Shown here piece after piece: positions 8,017-16,730 of a stretch of DNA of 43,512 nt; position 1 is the first letter of the stretch; each line of letters begins with the position of its first letter. The position numbers and the translations under genes were made by a program. The notes below the pieces were generated by a model. The model was given only the letters and a program-made list of their open reading frames with translations, had not been told where the DNA came from and made no database searches. Source of the stretch: JBAZHE01 sp964547855 (GTDB taxonomy: Bacteria > Patescibacteriota > Patescibacteriia > Patescibacteriales > WJLG01); NCBI GenBank assembly GCA_964547855.1, contig CAZJPG010000010.1, forward strand, positions 1 to 43,512. Reading direction: 5' to 3'.

Positions 8017-11000
8017 ATGGAAAACGTGAAAAATAAGCTAAACAATGAACAGGCCGCCGCCGTCAACCACAAGGAAGGGCCGCTTTTGATCGTGGCTGGT
8101 GCCGGAACTGGTAAGACTAAGGTCATAACCGAGCGCATCGCTAAGATAGTTTCCGAAGGCTGGGCCAAATCTGATGAGATACTAGCTTTAACTTTTACCG
8201 ATAAGGCAGCCGGGGAGATGGTCGAGCGCGTGGATCGTATTTTGCCGTTGGGATATTTTGATCTGGAGATAAGTACTTTCCATTCCTTTTGCGATGGTAT
8301 TTTAAAGGAATCAGGACTGGATATTGGATTGCCGACCAACTATAAACTTTTGAGCGAGTTCGAGCAGTATAGTTTGATGAAGAGGAATTTGGAAAGATTC
8401 GATTTGGACTATTATCGCCCTTTGGGCAATCCGACCAAATTCATTCGCGACCTTCTGTCGCACTTCTCTCGTGCTAAAGACGAGGATATAACGCCCTTGG
8501 AATATCTTAAGTATGCCGATGAGTTGAAGCAAAATTTGGACGGTATGCTTTCGGGAGGGAAGGGCAAGAAAAAGGCGTCGATCACTCCAGATTTTTTCTT
8601 GAACGCCGAAGGTGATTTTGACCAAGGTGTCGCTGAGCAGGAGGTCAAAAGGATTGAGGAAGTCGCTAACGCTTATCATGTCTATCAAAATCTTCTTTTG
8701 GAAAAGGGGGCGTTGGATTTTGGTGATTTGATAAATTATTGCTTGAAGTTGTTCCGTGAGCGCCCTAACATTTTGGAGAAGTACCGCGCTAAATATAAAT
8801 ATATATTGGTCGACGAGTTTCAGGACACTAACTGGGCGCAATACGAGCTGGTCAAATTGCTCGCTGCTCCACAGAACAACATTACTGTCGTCGGCGACGA
8901 CGACCAATCGATCTATCGTTTCCGCGGCGCGGCTATGGCTAATATTTTGGAATTTAAAAAAGACTATCCAGATTGTCGGCAGGTGTTCTTGGTCGAGAAT
9001 TATCGTTCCTGTCAAGAGATACTGGACCTGTCCTATGAGTTCATAAAGCTCAACAATCCAAATCGTCTCGAGGAGCAGCTCAAGGACGATGGCGATGGGC
9101 TTTCTAAGAAATTGAAATCCAATATAGAGGGCAAAGGGATCATCGAAGTCATTCGCGGAGCTGATACTAATGACGAGATCGCCAGGGTCGTTTCTAAGAT
9201 CGCTGAGATCAAAGAGGGTGGCAAAGAAGTTAATTGGGGAGACTTTGCCGTCTTAGCTCGAGCTAATGACCATGCCAAAGAAGTTTGCGGCTTTCTTGAT
9301 GAGAAGGGAATACCATATAAACTATTTTCGTCTCGCGGTCTTTACGGAAAGGATCCCGTTTTGAATTCGATCAATTATTTGGCGGCCATCGCCGATCATT
9401 ATGATGGCGCTTCGCTTTTCAAATCTTTGTCCATACCAGTCTTTGGTTTTTCAGTCGATGACTTGGCCGGGTTCAACTACATGGCCGGACGCAAGGGGAT
9501 CTCTCTTTATAAGGTGTTGAACGACGCAGCAGCTTTGGGTTTTAATAAAGTACAATTGGAAAAGGCCAATAAATTTTTGGGTATGTTCCGTAAGCATGCT
9601 GGTGATGCTCGCACTAGGCCGGTATCGGAGATATTTTTGTCTTTTTTAGAGGATTCAGGCTATTTGAAATATCTATATTCTCAGGGAGAAAGACAGTCTA
9701 TCGAGGCGGCCAATCTTTTGAATCAGTTAATGAAGCGTGTTAAGGATTTTGAGAAAGACAGCGAAGACAAATCCGTTCGTGCCTTTATCTCCGAGTTGTC
9801 CGTGGAGATCGAGGCCGGCGAACAGGGGACACTACCGTCCAGTGAGGAGGATGATCCGGATACAGTGAAGATTATGACCGTTCATGCTTCCAAGGGCTTG
9901 GAGTTCGATCACGTCTTCGTCATCAATATGATCGATCAGCGTTTTCCGACTCGCGAACGCAGTGAAACCATTAAGTTGCCAAACGCGCTTTTAGATGAAA
10001 AATTGCCAGAGGGTGATCATCACCTAGAAGAGGAGCGCCGTTTGTTCTATGTGGCGGCGACTCGCGCTAAAAAAGGTCTGTACCTTTCTTGGTCTTCTGA
10101 TTCTGGCGGTAAACGTGCTCGTCGCGCTTCACGATTTTTGGTCGAGGCTGGTTTGGTGGACGATTTGACGGAAAAGAACGCTGACGAGAAAGCCCCGAAG
10201 CCTCTGGAAGACAAAAACATCCTCTTAAAAAGCGCGCCGGAAAAAATAGTCGTCACCGAGCCTTTTGTCCCAAAGGCTCCGGAGCGTTTTTCCTATTCCC
10301 AATTCGCCGCTTATGAGAAGTGTCCATATCAATATCGTTTTGCCAATATTTTAAAGGTGCCGGTACGCGGGAAACCGTCCTTCTCTTTTGGCAAGACGCT
10401 TCATGCTACATTGCAAAGGATATTGGAGATCGTTTCGGCCGCTTCTGGCTTAGGACAAAATTCTTTGTTCGGAGCGGGGGAAAAGAAATTGGAGCCAATA
10501 ACTTTAGAAGAGTGTTTTAAGATATACGATGAGTGCTGGGATGATGATTGGTATCCTTCAGAGGGGCTAAAGAAGGAATATTATGACAATGGCAAAAGGA
10601 TAGTAAAAGAATTCTATGAAGAGAATAAAGGCAATTGGCCTAAAGTGGTTTTCTTAGAGAAGGCTTTTTCTTTGCGTCTGAAGGTCGACGGCGATGGTGT
10701 CACTATCGCTGGAAAGATCGATCGCATCGATGAGACTGCTGACGGTAAACTTAAGATCGTCGATTACAAGACCGGCAGTCCGAAAGAAAAATTAGAATTC
10801 GATGACAAGGCCCAGCTCTTGATCTATCAGCAAGCCGCCAAGGAATTATTTCGCCAAGAGGTCGGAGCTTTAGCCTTCCGATATTTGGAGAACGGCAGTG
10901 AGATCGAATTTTTAGGCAATGAAAAGGACTTTGCCAAGTTGGACGATAAAATATCCGACATCATCCGCCATATCCGCAAGGGTGAATTTCCGGCCAAGCC

Positions 11001-11055
11001 CGGTATGTGTAAATATTGTGATTTCAATGGTATTTGTGAGTATAAAAAATTATGA
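8017..11055 (+). CDS. UvrD/PcrA-type helicase fused to an Fe-S PD-(D/E)XK nuclease (AddB/AdnB-like)
   Basis: This 1012-residue protein begins with an SF1A helicase: Walker A AGAGTGKT at 27-34, the motif II region LVDEFQDTN, GDDDQSIYRFRGA, and motif V VHASKGLEFD. A C-terminal nuclease follows, with motif VDYKTG (D916, K918). Four cysteines are placed as in AddB, AdnB or Cas4 iron-sulfur nucleases: C769 in KCPYQ, and C998, C1001 and C1007 in MCKYCDFNGIC. The protein should unwind and resect double-strand ends for recombination. No second AddA-like subunit is nearby, so it may act alone. It overlaps the next gene by 4 nt (ATGA). Confidence 0.88.
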   Translation: MENVKNKLNNEQAAAVNHKEGPLLIVAGAGTGKTKVITERIAKIVSEGWAKSDEILALTFTDKAAGEMVERVDRILPLGYFDLEISTFHSFCDGILKESGLDIGLPTNYKLLSEFEQYSLMKRNLERFDLDYYRPLGNPTKFIRDLLSHFSRAKDEDITPLEYLKYADELKQNLDGMLSGGKGKKKASITPDFFLNAEGDFDQGVAEQEVKRIEEVANAYHVYQNLLLEKGALDFGDLINYCLKLFRERPNILEKYRAKYKYILVDEFQDTNWAQYELVKLLAAPQNNITVVGDDDQSIYRFRGAAMANILEFKKDYPDCRQVFLVENYRSCQEILDLSYEFIKLNNPNRLEEQLKDDGDGLSKKLKSNIEGKGIIEVIRGADTNDEIARVVSKIAEIKEGGKEVNWGDFAVLARANDHAKEVCGFLDEKGIPYKLFSSRGLYGKDPVLNSINYLAAIADHYDGASLFKSLSIPVFGFSVDDLAGFNYMAGRKGISLYKVLNDAAALGFNKVQLEKANKFLGMFRKHAGDARTRPVSEIFLSFLEDSGYLKYLYSQGERQSIEAANLLNQLMKRVKDFEKDSEDKSVRAFISELSVEIEAGEQGTLPSSEEDDPDTVKIMTVHASKGLEFDHVFVINMIDQRFPTRERSETIKLPNALLDEKLPEGDHHLEEERRLFYVAATRAKKGLYLSWSSDSGGKRARRASRFLVEAGLVDDLTEKNADEKAPKPLEDKNILLKSAPEKIVVTEPFVPKAPERFSYSQFAAYEKCPYQYRFANILKVPVRGKPSFSFGKTLHATLQRILEIVSAASGLGQNSLFGAGEKKLEPITLEECFKIYDECWDDDWYPSEGLKKEYYDNGKRIVKEFYEENKGNWPKVVFLEKAFSLRLKVDGDGVTIAGKIDRIDETADGKLKIVDYKTGSPKEKLEFDDKAQLLIYQQAAKELFRQEVGALAFRYLENGSEIEFLGNEKDFAKLDDKISDIIRHIRKGEFPAKPGMCKYCDFNGICEYKKL

Positions 11056-12245
11056 CGATCAGCCTTGGAAAAGAAGCGAATAAGATAGCATTATATTTTG
11101 CCAGGTCTTTTGGTTTTCTTTTGTTGGAAAAAAAGGTCTTAGGCTATGCCTTATTCTTTTCTTTGACCGGTGCGATGCTGAATATCGCTAAGGGCCTCGG
11201 AGCTTATTTACAACATCCTAATGCTTGGGCTGGATTTTCTTTGTCGAAAATAGCGGCCTTTTCGTCTTGGCAAAATATTTTGGTTTCGTCTTGGGATGGT
11301 TCATTCTCTCTTGGCGGGGCCTTGAGCGGTCTTGTCGGGTTGTCGGTCGTTAATTTAACATCGATCGGTATTTTGTTGGCCGCGTTATTTTTCTCTTCTC
11401 GGTTAAAAGAGCTTTTTCGGGACAATGATTTTGCCTGGCAGATAGCTTTTTATTCTTTTGGTGGAAGCATTATTTTTTTGCCTCTTTATGCATTTTTTTC
11501 TCATTTTTTGCCGATCAAAGCGCTAGTATTATCTTTGGCTGTGGCCGAGAGTGTTTCTTTGAGTATATTTTTGGTGGTTTTACTGACTTTTTTTGAGGGG
11601 GCGTTTTTAATGTTTATAAAATTTAAAGCAACCAGAGAAACGTTCGACGGCGACAAAATATTCATTGCGTCTTCGTCTATGTTTCGAACATTATTTTATT
11701 TCAATCTTGCTTGGGTTTTGTTGAGCCCAGCGAGTTTTTCCGGTCTTTTTTCTTTGCCGTCTTTTCTTGGTTATTTAATCTCGATCGTTAAGCTTCATTG
11801 GGTGTCAGTGTTAATTTTATGGCTACAAAAGATTTTGACCATGATTTTCTTAGTGTCTTCTGTAGTCTTTGTCTTTTTACCCCTCATCCTTTGCTTCGAT
11901 ATTAATTTGAATCTTCGCAGGGCAGCGGTTAAAAGCATGAGTTTATTTAAAATTTATTTTGCGCCTATATTTCTTTTATTGATCGGCGGGATCATGTTGC
12001 GGTTGATCGCTAGTTTTTTTTCGTCCATAGTCTATAACGCAGTTCTTATTTTTGAGATAGGGCAGGCTTCATCTTTTGTGGTGGGCCAAGTATTCGGCCA
12101 AGCGTTGGGCGTCTTAGCTTTGTTGATTTTTGTTGTCGCGGCCATAAAATTCTTAAAGGAAAATCATTATGCAAGATTGGAAAATAATGAAATCGCGTTT
12201 GGCCAAGTCGAAGTTCCGATCCAGCTTCCATCTCAAGCCAAATGA
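11052..12245 (+). CDS. Polytopic membrane protein of unknown function
   Basis: I do not recognise this 397-residue protein. It has roughly eight to nine hydrophobic segments spread over its length, few charged residues between them, and a short hydrophilic C-terminus. The start codon overlaps the helicase stop (ATGA), so it is translationally coupled to it. Its last 77 nt overlap the start of the DUF4186 gene in another frame. No catalytic motif is visible. Confidence 0.75.
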   Translation: MTISLGKEANKIALYFARSFGFLLLEKKVLGYALFFSLTGAMLNIAKGLGAYLQHPNAWAGFSLSKIAAFSSWQNILVSSWDGSFSLGGALSGLVGLSVVNLTSIGILLAALFFSSRLKELFRDNDFAWQIAFYSFGGSIIFLPLYAFFSHFLPIKALVLSLAVAESVSLSIFLVVLLTFFEGAFLMFIKFKATRETFDGDKIFIASSSMFRTLFYFNLAWVLLSPASFSGLFSLPSFLGYLISIVKLHWVSVLILWLQKILTMIFLVSSVVFVFLPLILCFDINLNLRRAAVKSMSLFKIYFAPIFLLLIGGIMLRLIASFFSSIVYNAVLIFEIGQASSFVVGQVFGQALGVLALLIFVVAAIKFLKENHYARLENNEIAFGQVEVPIQLPSQAK

Positions 12246-12522
12246 TAGGCAATATTTTTTAACGAAAGGCGAGGCGGTCATTCGCAGTCATGCCGCAGAT
12301 TTAATAAGAGAGAGACTGGCTCCGGCTAAACCGAGAAACGATGGCAAACAGACGCCGTTTAAAGGACACCCAGTCTTTACCGCCCAGCACGCCGTTGGCG
12401 CCTGTTGTCGTTCTTGCCTTGAAAAATGGCATGGCATACCAAGAGAAAGGGAGTTGTCGGATAATGAAATAGGGTATATCATTGAAATGATAATGAATTG
12501 GATAAAGGAGGATGTGAATTAG
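12169..12522 (+). CDS. DUF4186 family protein
   Basis: This 117-residue protein has the family's conserved string of motifs: KSKFRSSFHL, RSHAADLIRERLAPA, NDGKQTP, GHPVFTAQHAVGACCRSC and LEKWHGI. The paired cysteines and histidines suggest a metal site. Its biochemical function is unknown. The gene overlaps the end of the membrane protein gene; an internal ATG at 12187 would shorten the overlap and still keep all the motifs. ruvB begins 5 nt downstream. Confidence 0.8.
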   Translation: MQDWKIMKSRLAKSKFRSSFHLKPNDRQYFLTKGEAVIRSHAADLIRERLAPAKPRNDGKQTPFKGHPVFTAQHAVGACCRSCLEKWHGIPRERELSDNEIGYIIEMIMNWIKEDVN

Positions 12523-12527
12523 TTAAT

Positions 12528-13562
12528 ATGAGCGATTTAAATGAAGAGACAATAGAAAGAGTGGTTTCAGGCGAAGAAGGTTCGTCCGATTGCGTTTTGG
12601 ATGTGACTTTGCGTCCACAAAGACTTGATGATTTTATTGGTCAGGGAAAGGTCAAAGCTAACCTTGAAATAACCATCAAGGCCGCACGCAACCGTAACGA
12701 GTCTATAGAGCATGTTTTACTTTATGGCGCGCCTGGCTTGGGTAAAACTACTTTGGCGCATTTGATCGCTCGAGAAATGGGGGCGAATATTCGTGTCACC
12801 ACTGGCCCGGCTATCGAGAAGTCTGGGGACTTGGCGGCTATACTCTCCAATCTTGAACCAGGAGATGTTCTATTCATAGACGAGATCCATAGACTGAATA
12901 AGACGGTCGAGGAAATACTTTATCCGGCCATGGAGGATTACGCTTTGGATATAATAATAGGAAAAGGACCGTCTGCTCGCACCGTACGCATAGACCTTCC
13001 ACGCTTCACTTTGATCGGGGCCACGACTAAGGTCAGTATGCTCTCTGCGCCATTGCGCGATCGTTTCGGTGTCCATCACCATTTGAATTTCTATGAACAT
13101 AATGATATGGAAAGGATCGTGGCCCGCAGCGCCGGGATATTGGGCGTCGACGCTTCCGGCGAAGCCGTAAGCGAGATCGCTGCTCGTTCCCGTCGTACGC
13201 CGCGCATCGCCAATCGATTGCTTAAGCGAGTCCGTGACTATGCCGATGTGCATGGGCAGGGGGTGTTAGACGGTTCCGTTTCCGGTTCGGCGTTTGATAT
13301 AATGGAAATAGACGCGCTTGGACTCGATTGGGTCGATCGCCGCATTCTCGATACGATAATCGAGAAATTCAACGGCGGTCCAGTCGGTCTCAATACCATC
13401 GCCGCTTCGACTGGCGAGGAGATGGATACTATCGAAGATGTTTATGAGCCGTACTTGTTGCAATTAGGATTCATAGACCGTTCGCCGCGCGGCAGGATAG
13501 TGACTGATTTGGCTTATCGCCACTTAGGCAAGACGAAACCGGTGCAAAAAAAGATAATTTAA
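12528..13562 (+). CDS. ruvB: Holliday junction branch migration ATPase RuvB
   Basis: This 344-residue protein has RPQRLDDFIGQ, Walker A GAPGLGKT at about 67-74, Walker B LFIDEIHRL and the arginine-finger region PLRDRFG. The C-terminal winged-helix domain carries GLNTIAAS and EPYLLQLGFIDRSPRGR. RuvB drives branch migration with RuvA. I place the start at the ATG at 12528. AGGAGG at 12506-12511 lies 16 nt upstream, somewhat far but clearly present. The in-frame upstream TTG at 12498 precedes that Shine-Dalgarno sequence and is unlikely. Neither ruvA nor ruvC is in the window. Confidence 0.95.
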   Translation: MSDLNEETIERVVSGEEGSSDCVLDVTLRPQRLDDFIGQGKVKANLEITIKAARNRNESIEHVLLYGAPGLGKTTLAHLIAREMGANIRVTTGPAIEKSGDLAAILSNLEPGDVLFIDEIHRLNKTVEEILYPAMEDYALDIIIGKGPSARTVRIDLPRFTLIGATTKVSMLSAPLRDRFGVHHHLNFYEHNDMERIVARSAGILGVDASGEAVSEIAARSRRTPRIANRLLKRVRDYADVHGQGVLDGSVSGSAFDIMEIDALGLDWVDRRILDTIIEKFNGGPVGLNTIAASTGEEMDTIEDVYEPYLLQLGFIDRSPRGRIVTDLAYRHLGKTKPVQKKII

Positions 13563-13575
13563 ATTGATTTAAAAT

Positions 13576-14211
13576 ATGGCAAAAGAAAAAAAGTCCGGAG
13601 GGTTTTTCTCTTCTTTCATTATCGTGATTTCTTTAGCGGCGGCGATTTTTTTCGGAATAATGTATTTTTCGCAGAAGACTAGTTTCGAGGAATCGAAAAA
13701 GATGCTGTCTGAGACTAAAAATGGTTATGGATCATTGATTTCCGACATCTCCGATCTTCGTCTTCGCCTAAACGCCGCTGAGGATCAAAATAAGAAGATG
13801 CAAGATGCGGTAGCGGCGGCGACCACTGGCAAGGAGAATCTAGGAGTCATAAAAGGAGTCTTGGCCCACGAGAAGAATCCTTTGCCGCTTGGACTTTTGG
13901 CCTGTGCCGAAACTAAGACCGGCGACAACCTGTACTGTATAAACCATAGAAACGACGGAAACTATGAATTAGAGGTTCCCGCCGGAGATTATTATGTATT
14001 CGCCCTCGAGACCTGCTATCCGCCGATCAATAACGGTCGTTTAAGCGCTTGTCCTTCTAATGTCGCCTATTATACGGAATTCGTTAAATGCGATCCAAAC
14101 GAAGCCGATAATCAATGCCCTCACGATAAGGTCGTCGTCACTGTTCCGGCTATGGACACTGTCGATAATATTAATCCCGTAGATTGGTTCAAGGATAAAA
14201 ATAATCAATAG
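13576..14211 (+). CDS. Membrane-anchored coiled-coil protein with a Cys-rich outer domain
   Basis: I do not recognise this 211-residue protein. A basic N-terminus (KEKKSGG) precedes one transmembrane helix at about 10-29, followed by a short coiled coil at about 35-75. An extracytoplasmic domain with eight cysteines follows (for example LACAETK, LYCINH, ETCYPP, KCDPNE, NQCPHD), likely in disulfides. It starts 13 nt after ruvB. The next gene has the same N-terminal design, and the two may work as a pair. Confidence 0.75.
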   Translation: MAKEKKSGGFFSSFIIVISLAAAIFFGIMYFSQKTSFEESKKMLSETKNGYGSLISDISDLRLRLNAAEDQNKKMQDAVAAATTGKENLGVIKGVLAHEKNPLPLGLLACAETKTGDNLYCINHRNDGNYELEVPAGDYYVFALETCYPPINNGRLSACPSNVAYYTEFVKCDPNEADNQCPHDKVVVTVPAMDTVDNINPVDWFKDKNNQ

Positions 14212-14248
14212 GAGGTTTCACTAAGGCCTCTTCATTAAAGTGAAACAT

Positions 14249-14923
14249 ATGGCTAGAAAAAAGAAAAAGACACAAACAATTTCGGTTGTGGCGGTTTTTT
14301 TGATCGTCGTCTCTTTGGCCGCGACCGGAGCTTTCGCCTATCTCTATTTCAAAGACAGCAGCGATTTAGTGAAATCGACTAGAAAATTATCAGAGATCGA
14401 TTCAAAGAATGATCAATTGACATCCGATGTCTCTGCCTTGCAATCGCAGCTAGCATCTGTCGAAGAAGAAAAGAGGCAGATAGAGATCATTAAAAATGAA
14501 AACAAGAGTAAGTCATATTCCTTGATAAGCAGTCATTGCGATATAGCTAATTGTTTACTGTCATCTTCTCGTGATAGCTTGTTCGGCCTATCTACGGTCA
14601 AAGGGCACTATCGCAAGCTAGAGAAAAAAAATGAAGATGGTACGTTTTTTTGCCCGGCCATCGTCATAACTGAAGCCGATGCCAATATGCTCAATGGCTT
14701 AGAAAAAGAAACAGCTTCTTGGGTGACTAAGGACGAAGGTTCTGGCGATTATATTCTAGAAATAGATTATGGCTCTCTTTCAACCGCTGATAAAAACGCC
14801 ATTAAATCGTCTACTGCTAATTCGCCTATCGAGGTTTCTTTATTTGCGAATGAGATGCAAGACGGAATCGGGCTTGAAGGATTGGATTGTTTTTCCGCTT
14901 GGACGGCTTTATCTGTAAAATAG
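14249..14923 (+). CDS. Membrane-anchored coiled-coil protein, similar in design to its upstream neighbour
   Basis: This 224-residue protein has a lysine-rich start (ARKKKKT), one transmembrane helix, and a coiled coil (SEIDSKNDQL, VSALQSQLASVEEEKRQIE). A C-terminal domain with four cysteines follows. No family is recognised. I prefer the ATG at 14249; an in-frame GTG at 14240 lies inside an inverted repeat (GTTTCAC 14215-14221 / GTGAAAC 14240-14246). A terminator follows at 14946. Confidence 0.72.
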   Translation: MARKKKKTQTISVVAVFLIVVSLAATGAFAYLYFKDSSDLVKSTRKLSEIDSKNDQLTSDVSALQSQLASVEEEKRQIEIIKNENKSKSYSLISSHCDIANCLLSSSRDSLFGLSTVKGHYRKLEKKNEDGTFFCPAIVITEADANMLNGLEKETASWVTKDEGSGDYILEIDYGSLSTADKNAIKSSTANSPIEVSLFANEMQDGIGLEGLDCFSAWTALSVK

Positions 14924-14945
14924 TAGATAGAATATCGCTAGCGCT

Positions 14946-14980
14946 AAGGACTGCCTTGAATCGGTGGTCCTTTTTTTTTT
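14946..14980 (+). terminator. Terminator after the coiled-coil protein pair
   Basis: AAGGACTGCC at 14946-14955 pairs with GGTGGTCCTT at 14963-14972 (two G-T wobbles) around a 7-nt loop, and a long T run reaches 14980. Confidence 0.9.
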
Positions 14981-14991
14981 ATGATTATTTA

Positions 14992-15020
14992 TTGACAGCA
15001 TCTTTTTTTATTGACATTAT
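14992..15020 (+). promoter_or_regulatory. queA promoter
   Basis: TTGACA at 14992-14997 and CATTAT at 15015-15020 are spaced by 17 bp. The queA ATG at 15031 lies 10 nt after the -10, implying a leader of only a few bases. A second TTGACA at 15011-15016 has no matching -10 upstream of the ATG. Confidence 0.5.
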
Positions 15021-15030
15021 TGGTATTGAT

Positions 15031-16092
15031 ATGCCGAAATATAAACTTTCAGATTTTGATTATGATTTGCCGGACGAGTTGATCGCTACGCAACCGGCTC
15101 AGCCGCGTGATTCCTCGCGTCTTTTGGTGTTGGATAAAAACACTGGTAAAATAGAGCATAAAATCTTTTCCGACATAGTCGATTATCTTGGCCAGGATGA
15201 TATTTTGGTTTTGAATAATTCCAAGGTCATTCCGGCTCGTTTGTTTGGTTTTAAAAAAGGCACTGGCGGGAAGGTCGAAGTTCTATTGCACAAGAAAGTT
15301 TCTACCTCGGAATGGGAGTGTCTTTTGGGCGGGCGCGTCAAAGAGGGCTTGCTTTTGGATTTTAATAAAGATTTTTGTGCTGAAATATTGAAAAACAACA
15401 ACAATGGAACTTGGTTGGTCAAATTCAATAAAAAGGGCAATGAGTTTTTTAAAGTTTTGGAAAAGATCGGAGAAATGCCTTTGCCGCCATATATAGTAGC
15501 TCAAATAAAAGATAAAAAAGAAAAAAGAAAAGACAAGGCGTCGTATCAGACGGTTTTTGCGGATAAAGGCAAGGCGGGGAGTGTCGCTGCTCCGACGGCT
15601 GGGCTACATTTTACGACCAAACTTTTGAATAAGTTGAAAAAGAAGGGTGTGAAAATTTTAGAGATAACTTTGTATGTCGGCATGGGGACTTTCGCTCCGG
15701 TTAAGGCTGAAGATATTTCTAAACACAAGATGCACGCGGAATGGGTGGAGATAGACCATGGGGTGATTAATCAGATAAAAAAGAAAAAAGAAGAGATGCA
15801 AGGGAGGATTATTGCGGTCGGTACGACATCTTGCCGGTCGCTTGAGGCTTGTTTTTCTGATTTACCCCTTGGGAATAAAGATTTTAAGGCTTGGGTCGAT
15901 ATTTTCATCACCCCAGGTTATAAATTCAAAGTCGTTGACGCCCTGATTACTAATTTTCATTTACCAAAATCGACACTCTTAATGCTCGTTTCTTCTTTGG
16001 CCGGGAAAGATAATATTGACAATGCCTATGAAGAAGCGATAAAAAGAAGATATTGTTTCTATAGCTACGGAGACGCGATGTTCATCAAGTGA
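15031..16092 (+). CDS. queA: S-adenosylmethionine:tRNA ribosyltransferase-isomerase
   Basis: This 353-residue protein begins YKLSDFDYDLPDELIATQPA and continues with RDSSRLLVL, LNNSKVIPARLFG, SVAAPTAGLHFT, GMGTFAPV, GTTSCRSLE and NFHLPKSTLLMLVSS, which are QueA signatures. It converts preQ1 in tRNA to epoxyqueuosine using the ribosyl group of SAM. The frame stays open upstream to 14887, but that extension would overlap the previous gene, terminator and promoter, so the ATG at 15031 is the start. No other queuosine genes are in the window. Confidence 0.95.
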   Translation: MPKYKLSDFDYDLPDELIATQPAQPRDSSRLLVLDKNTGKIEHKIFSDIVDYLGQDDILVLNNSKVIPARLFGFKKGTGGKVEVLLHKKVSTSEWECLLGGRVKEGLLLDFNKDFCAEILKNNNNGTWLVKFNKKGNEFFKVLEKIGEMPLPPYIVAQIKDKKEKRKDKASYQTVFADKGKAGSVAAPTAGLHFTTKLLNKLKKKGVKILEITLYVGMGTFAPVKAEDISKHKMHAEWVEIDHGVINQIKKKKEEMQGRIIAVGTTSCRSLEACFSDLPLGNKDFKAWVDIFITPGYKFKVVDALITNFHLPKSTLLMLVSSLAGKDNIDNAYEEAIKRRYCFYSYGDAMFIK

Positions 16093-16113
16093 TTTTTTCT
16101 TTCGGGAGGGAAA

Positions 16114-16407
16114 ATGTCAAAAGAATCATCTAATGAAGAAGGTGTCGTCGGTTTAGGTTTTCTTTTTGTTGTTTTGATCTTTTCGTTATTCTTCGGTCTT
16201 TTTGGCGGTAATTACTGGTGCACCAGGGATGGCGTGCTCGGAAGAATTCAGGAGAAAGACCCAAATGTCGTCAGTGTCCTTTATATAAACCGCCGCATCT
16301 TTAATGATTCGGAGGCTGTAGCAAGAAGATTGGATGGGACGACGGTCAAATATTTGGTCGATGCCGACATATTTTTTAACTGTACGGTTAAAGAATCTGA
16401 TGATTGA
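16114..16407 (+). CDS. Small single-TM protein of unknown function
   Basis: This 97-residue protein has a strong transmembrane segment at about 12-32 (GLGFLFVVLIFSLFFGLFGG) and a soluble domain containing two cysteines. GGGAGG just upstream serves as Shine-Dalgarno. It sits 21 nt after queA and before a hairpin at 16432. No family is recognised. Confidence 0.65.
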   Translation: MSKESSNEEGVVGLGFLFVVLIFSLFFGLFGGNYWCTRDGVLGRIQEKDPNVVSVLYINRRIFNDSEAVARRLDGTTVKYLVDADIFFNCTVKESDD

Positions 16408-16431
16408 AAAAAGCCAATCAAACAAAGTCGA

Positions 16432-16456
16432 GACTCTTTTTAAAGGGTCTTTTTTA
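16432..16456 (+). terminator. Terminator after the queA unit
   Basis: GACTCTTT at 16432-16439 pairs with AAAGGGTC at 16442-16449 (one G-T pair) and is followed by a T run. The loop is very tight if the whole stem forms. Confidence 0.7.
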
Positions 16457-16550
16457 ATATTTTTTATGCTAAAATTAGCAGTACAAATGATATAATTATG
16501 AAAATTTGTCGTTTTAAGGATTATTCGTGCCGTAGATAACCCTCAGCCAC

Positions 16551-16579
16551 TTGCTTTTTTCTTGAAATTATACTAATAT
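16551..16579 (+). promoter_or_regulatory. rpsA promoter
   Basis: TTGCTT at 16551-16556 and TAATAT at 16574-16579 are spaced by 17 bp, predicting a start near 16586 and a leader of about 145 nt. Another good -10 (TATAAT at 16491-16496) lies farther upstream without a clear -35. Confidence 0.5.
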
Positions 16580-16585
16580 AACGTT

Positions 16586-16730
16586 AGTCATTTAAATTTT
16601 TAAACACCCATTATAAAACCTTTGGTTTAGGGTGGCCGAAGGGCTCTGCGTTCAGCCATTTTCCAGGCAGCGGGGTTAAGGGTCTTTTTTTATTACTTTT
16701 TTAAATTCAGTAATAAGGACTCATATTAAT
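16586..16730 (+). promoter_or_regulatory. Structured 5' leader of rpsA
   Basis: The 323-nt gap before rpsA holds no gene. Its second half can fold. CACCC and AAACC pair with GGTTT and GGGTG (about 16604-16634) to give a two-part hairpin. GGCT/AGCC or CTGC/GCAG can form alternative small stems at about 16645-16674. A T-rich run near 16684-16691 follows. The layout suggests a ribosomal-protein leader under feedback or attenuation control, which is known for S1 in other bacteria. I do not recognise a named RNA family. Confidence 0.4.

Noticed and set aside
8311..9015. Long minus-strand ORF inside the helicase gene
   Set aside because: It is a shadow of the helicase reading frame without promoter, ribosome site or domain features.
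12498..12527. TTG start for ruvB
   Set aside because: It lies upstream of the AGGAGG sequence and adds residues unlike RuvB.
14887..15030. 48-codon upstream extension of queA
   Set aside because: It overlaps the preceding gene, a terminator and the promoter, and QueA similarity begins at the ATG at 15031.
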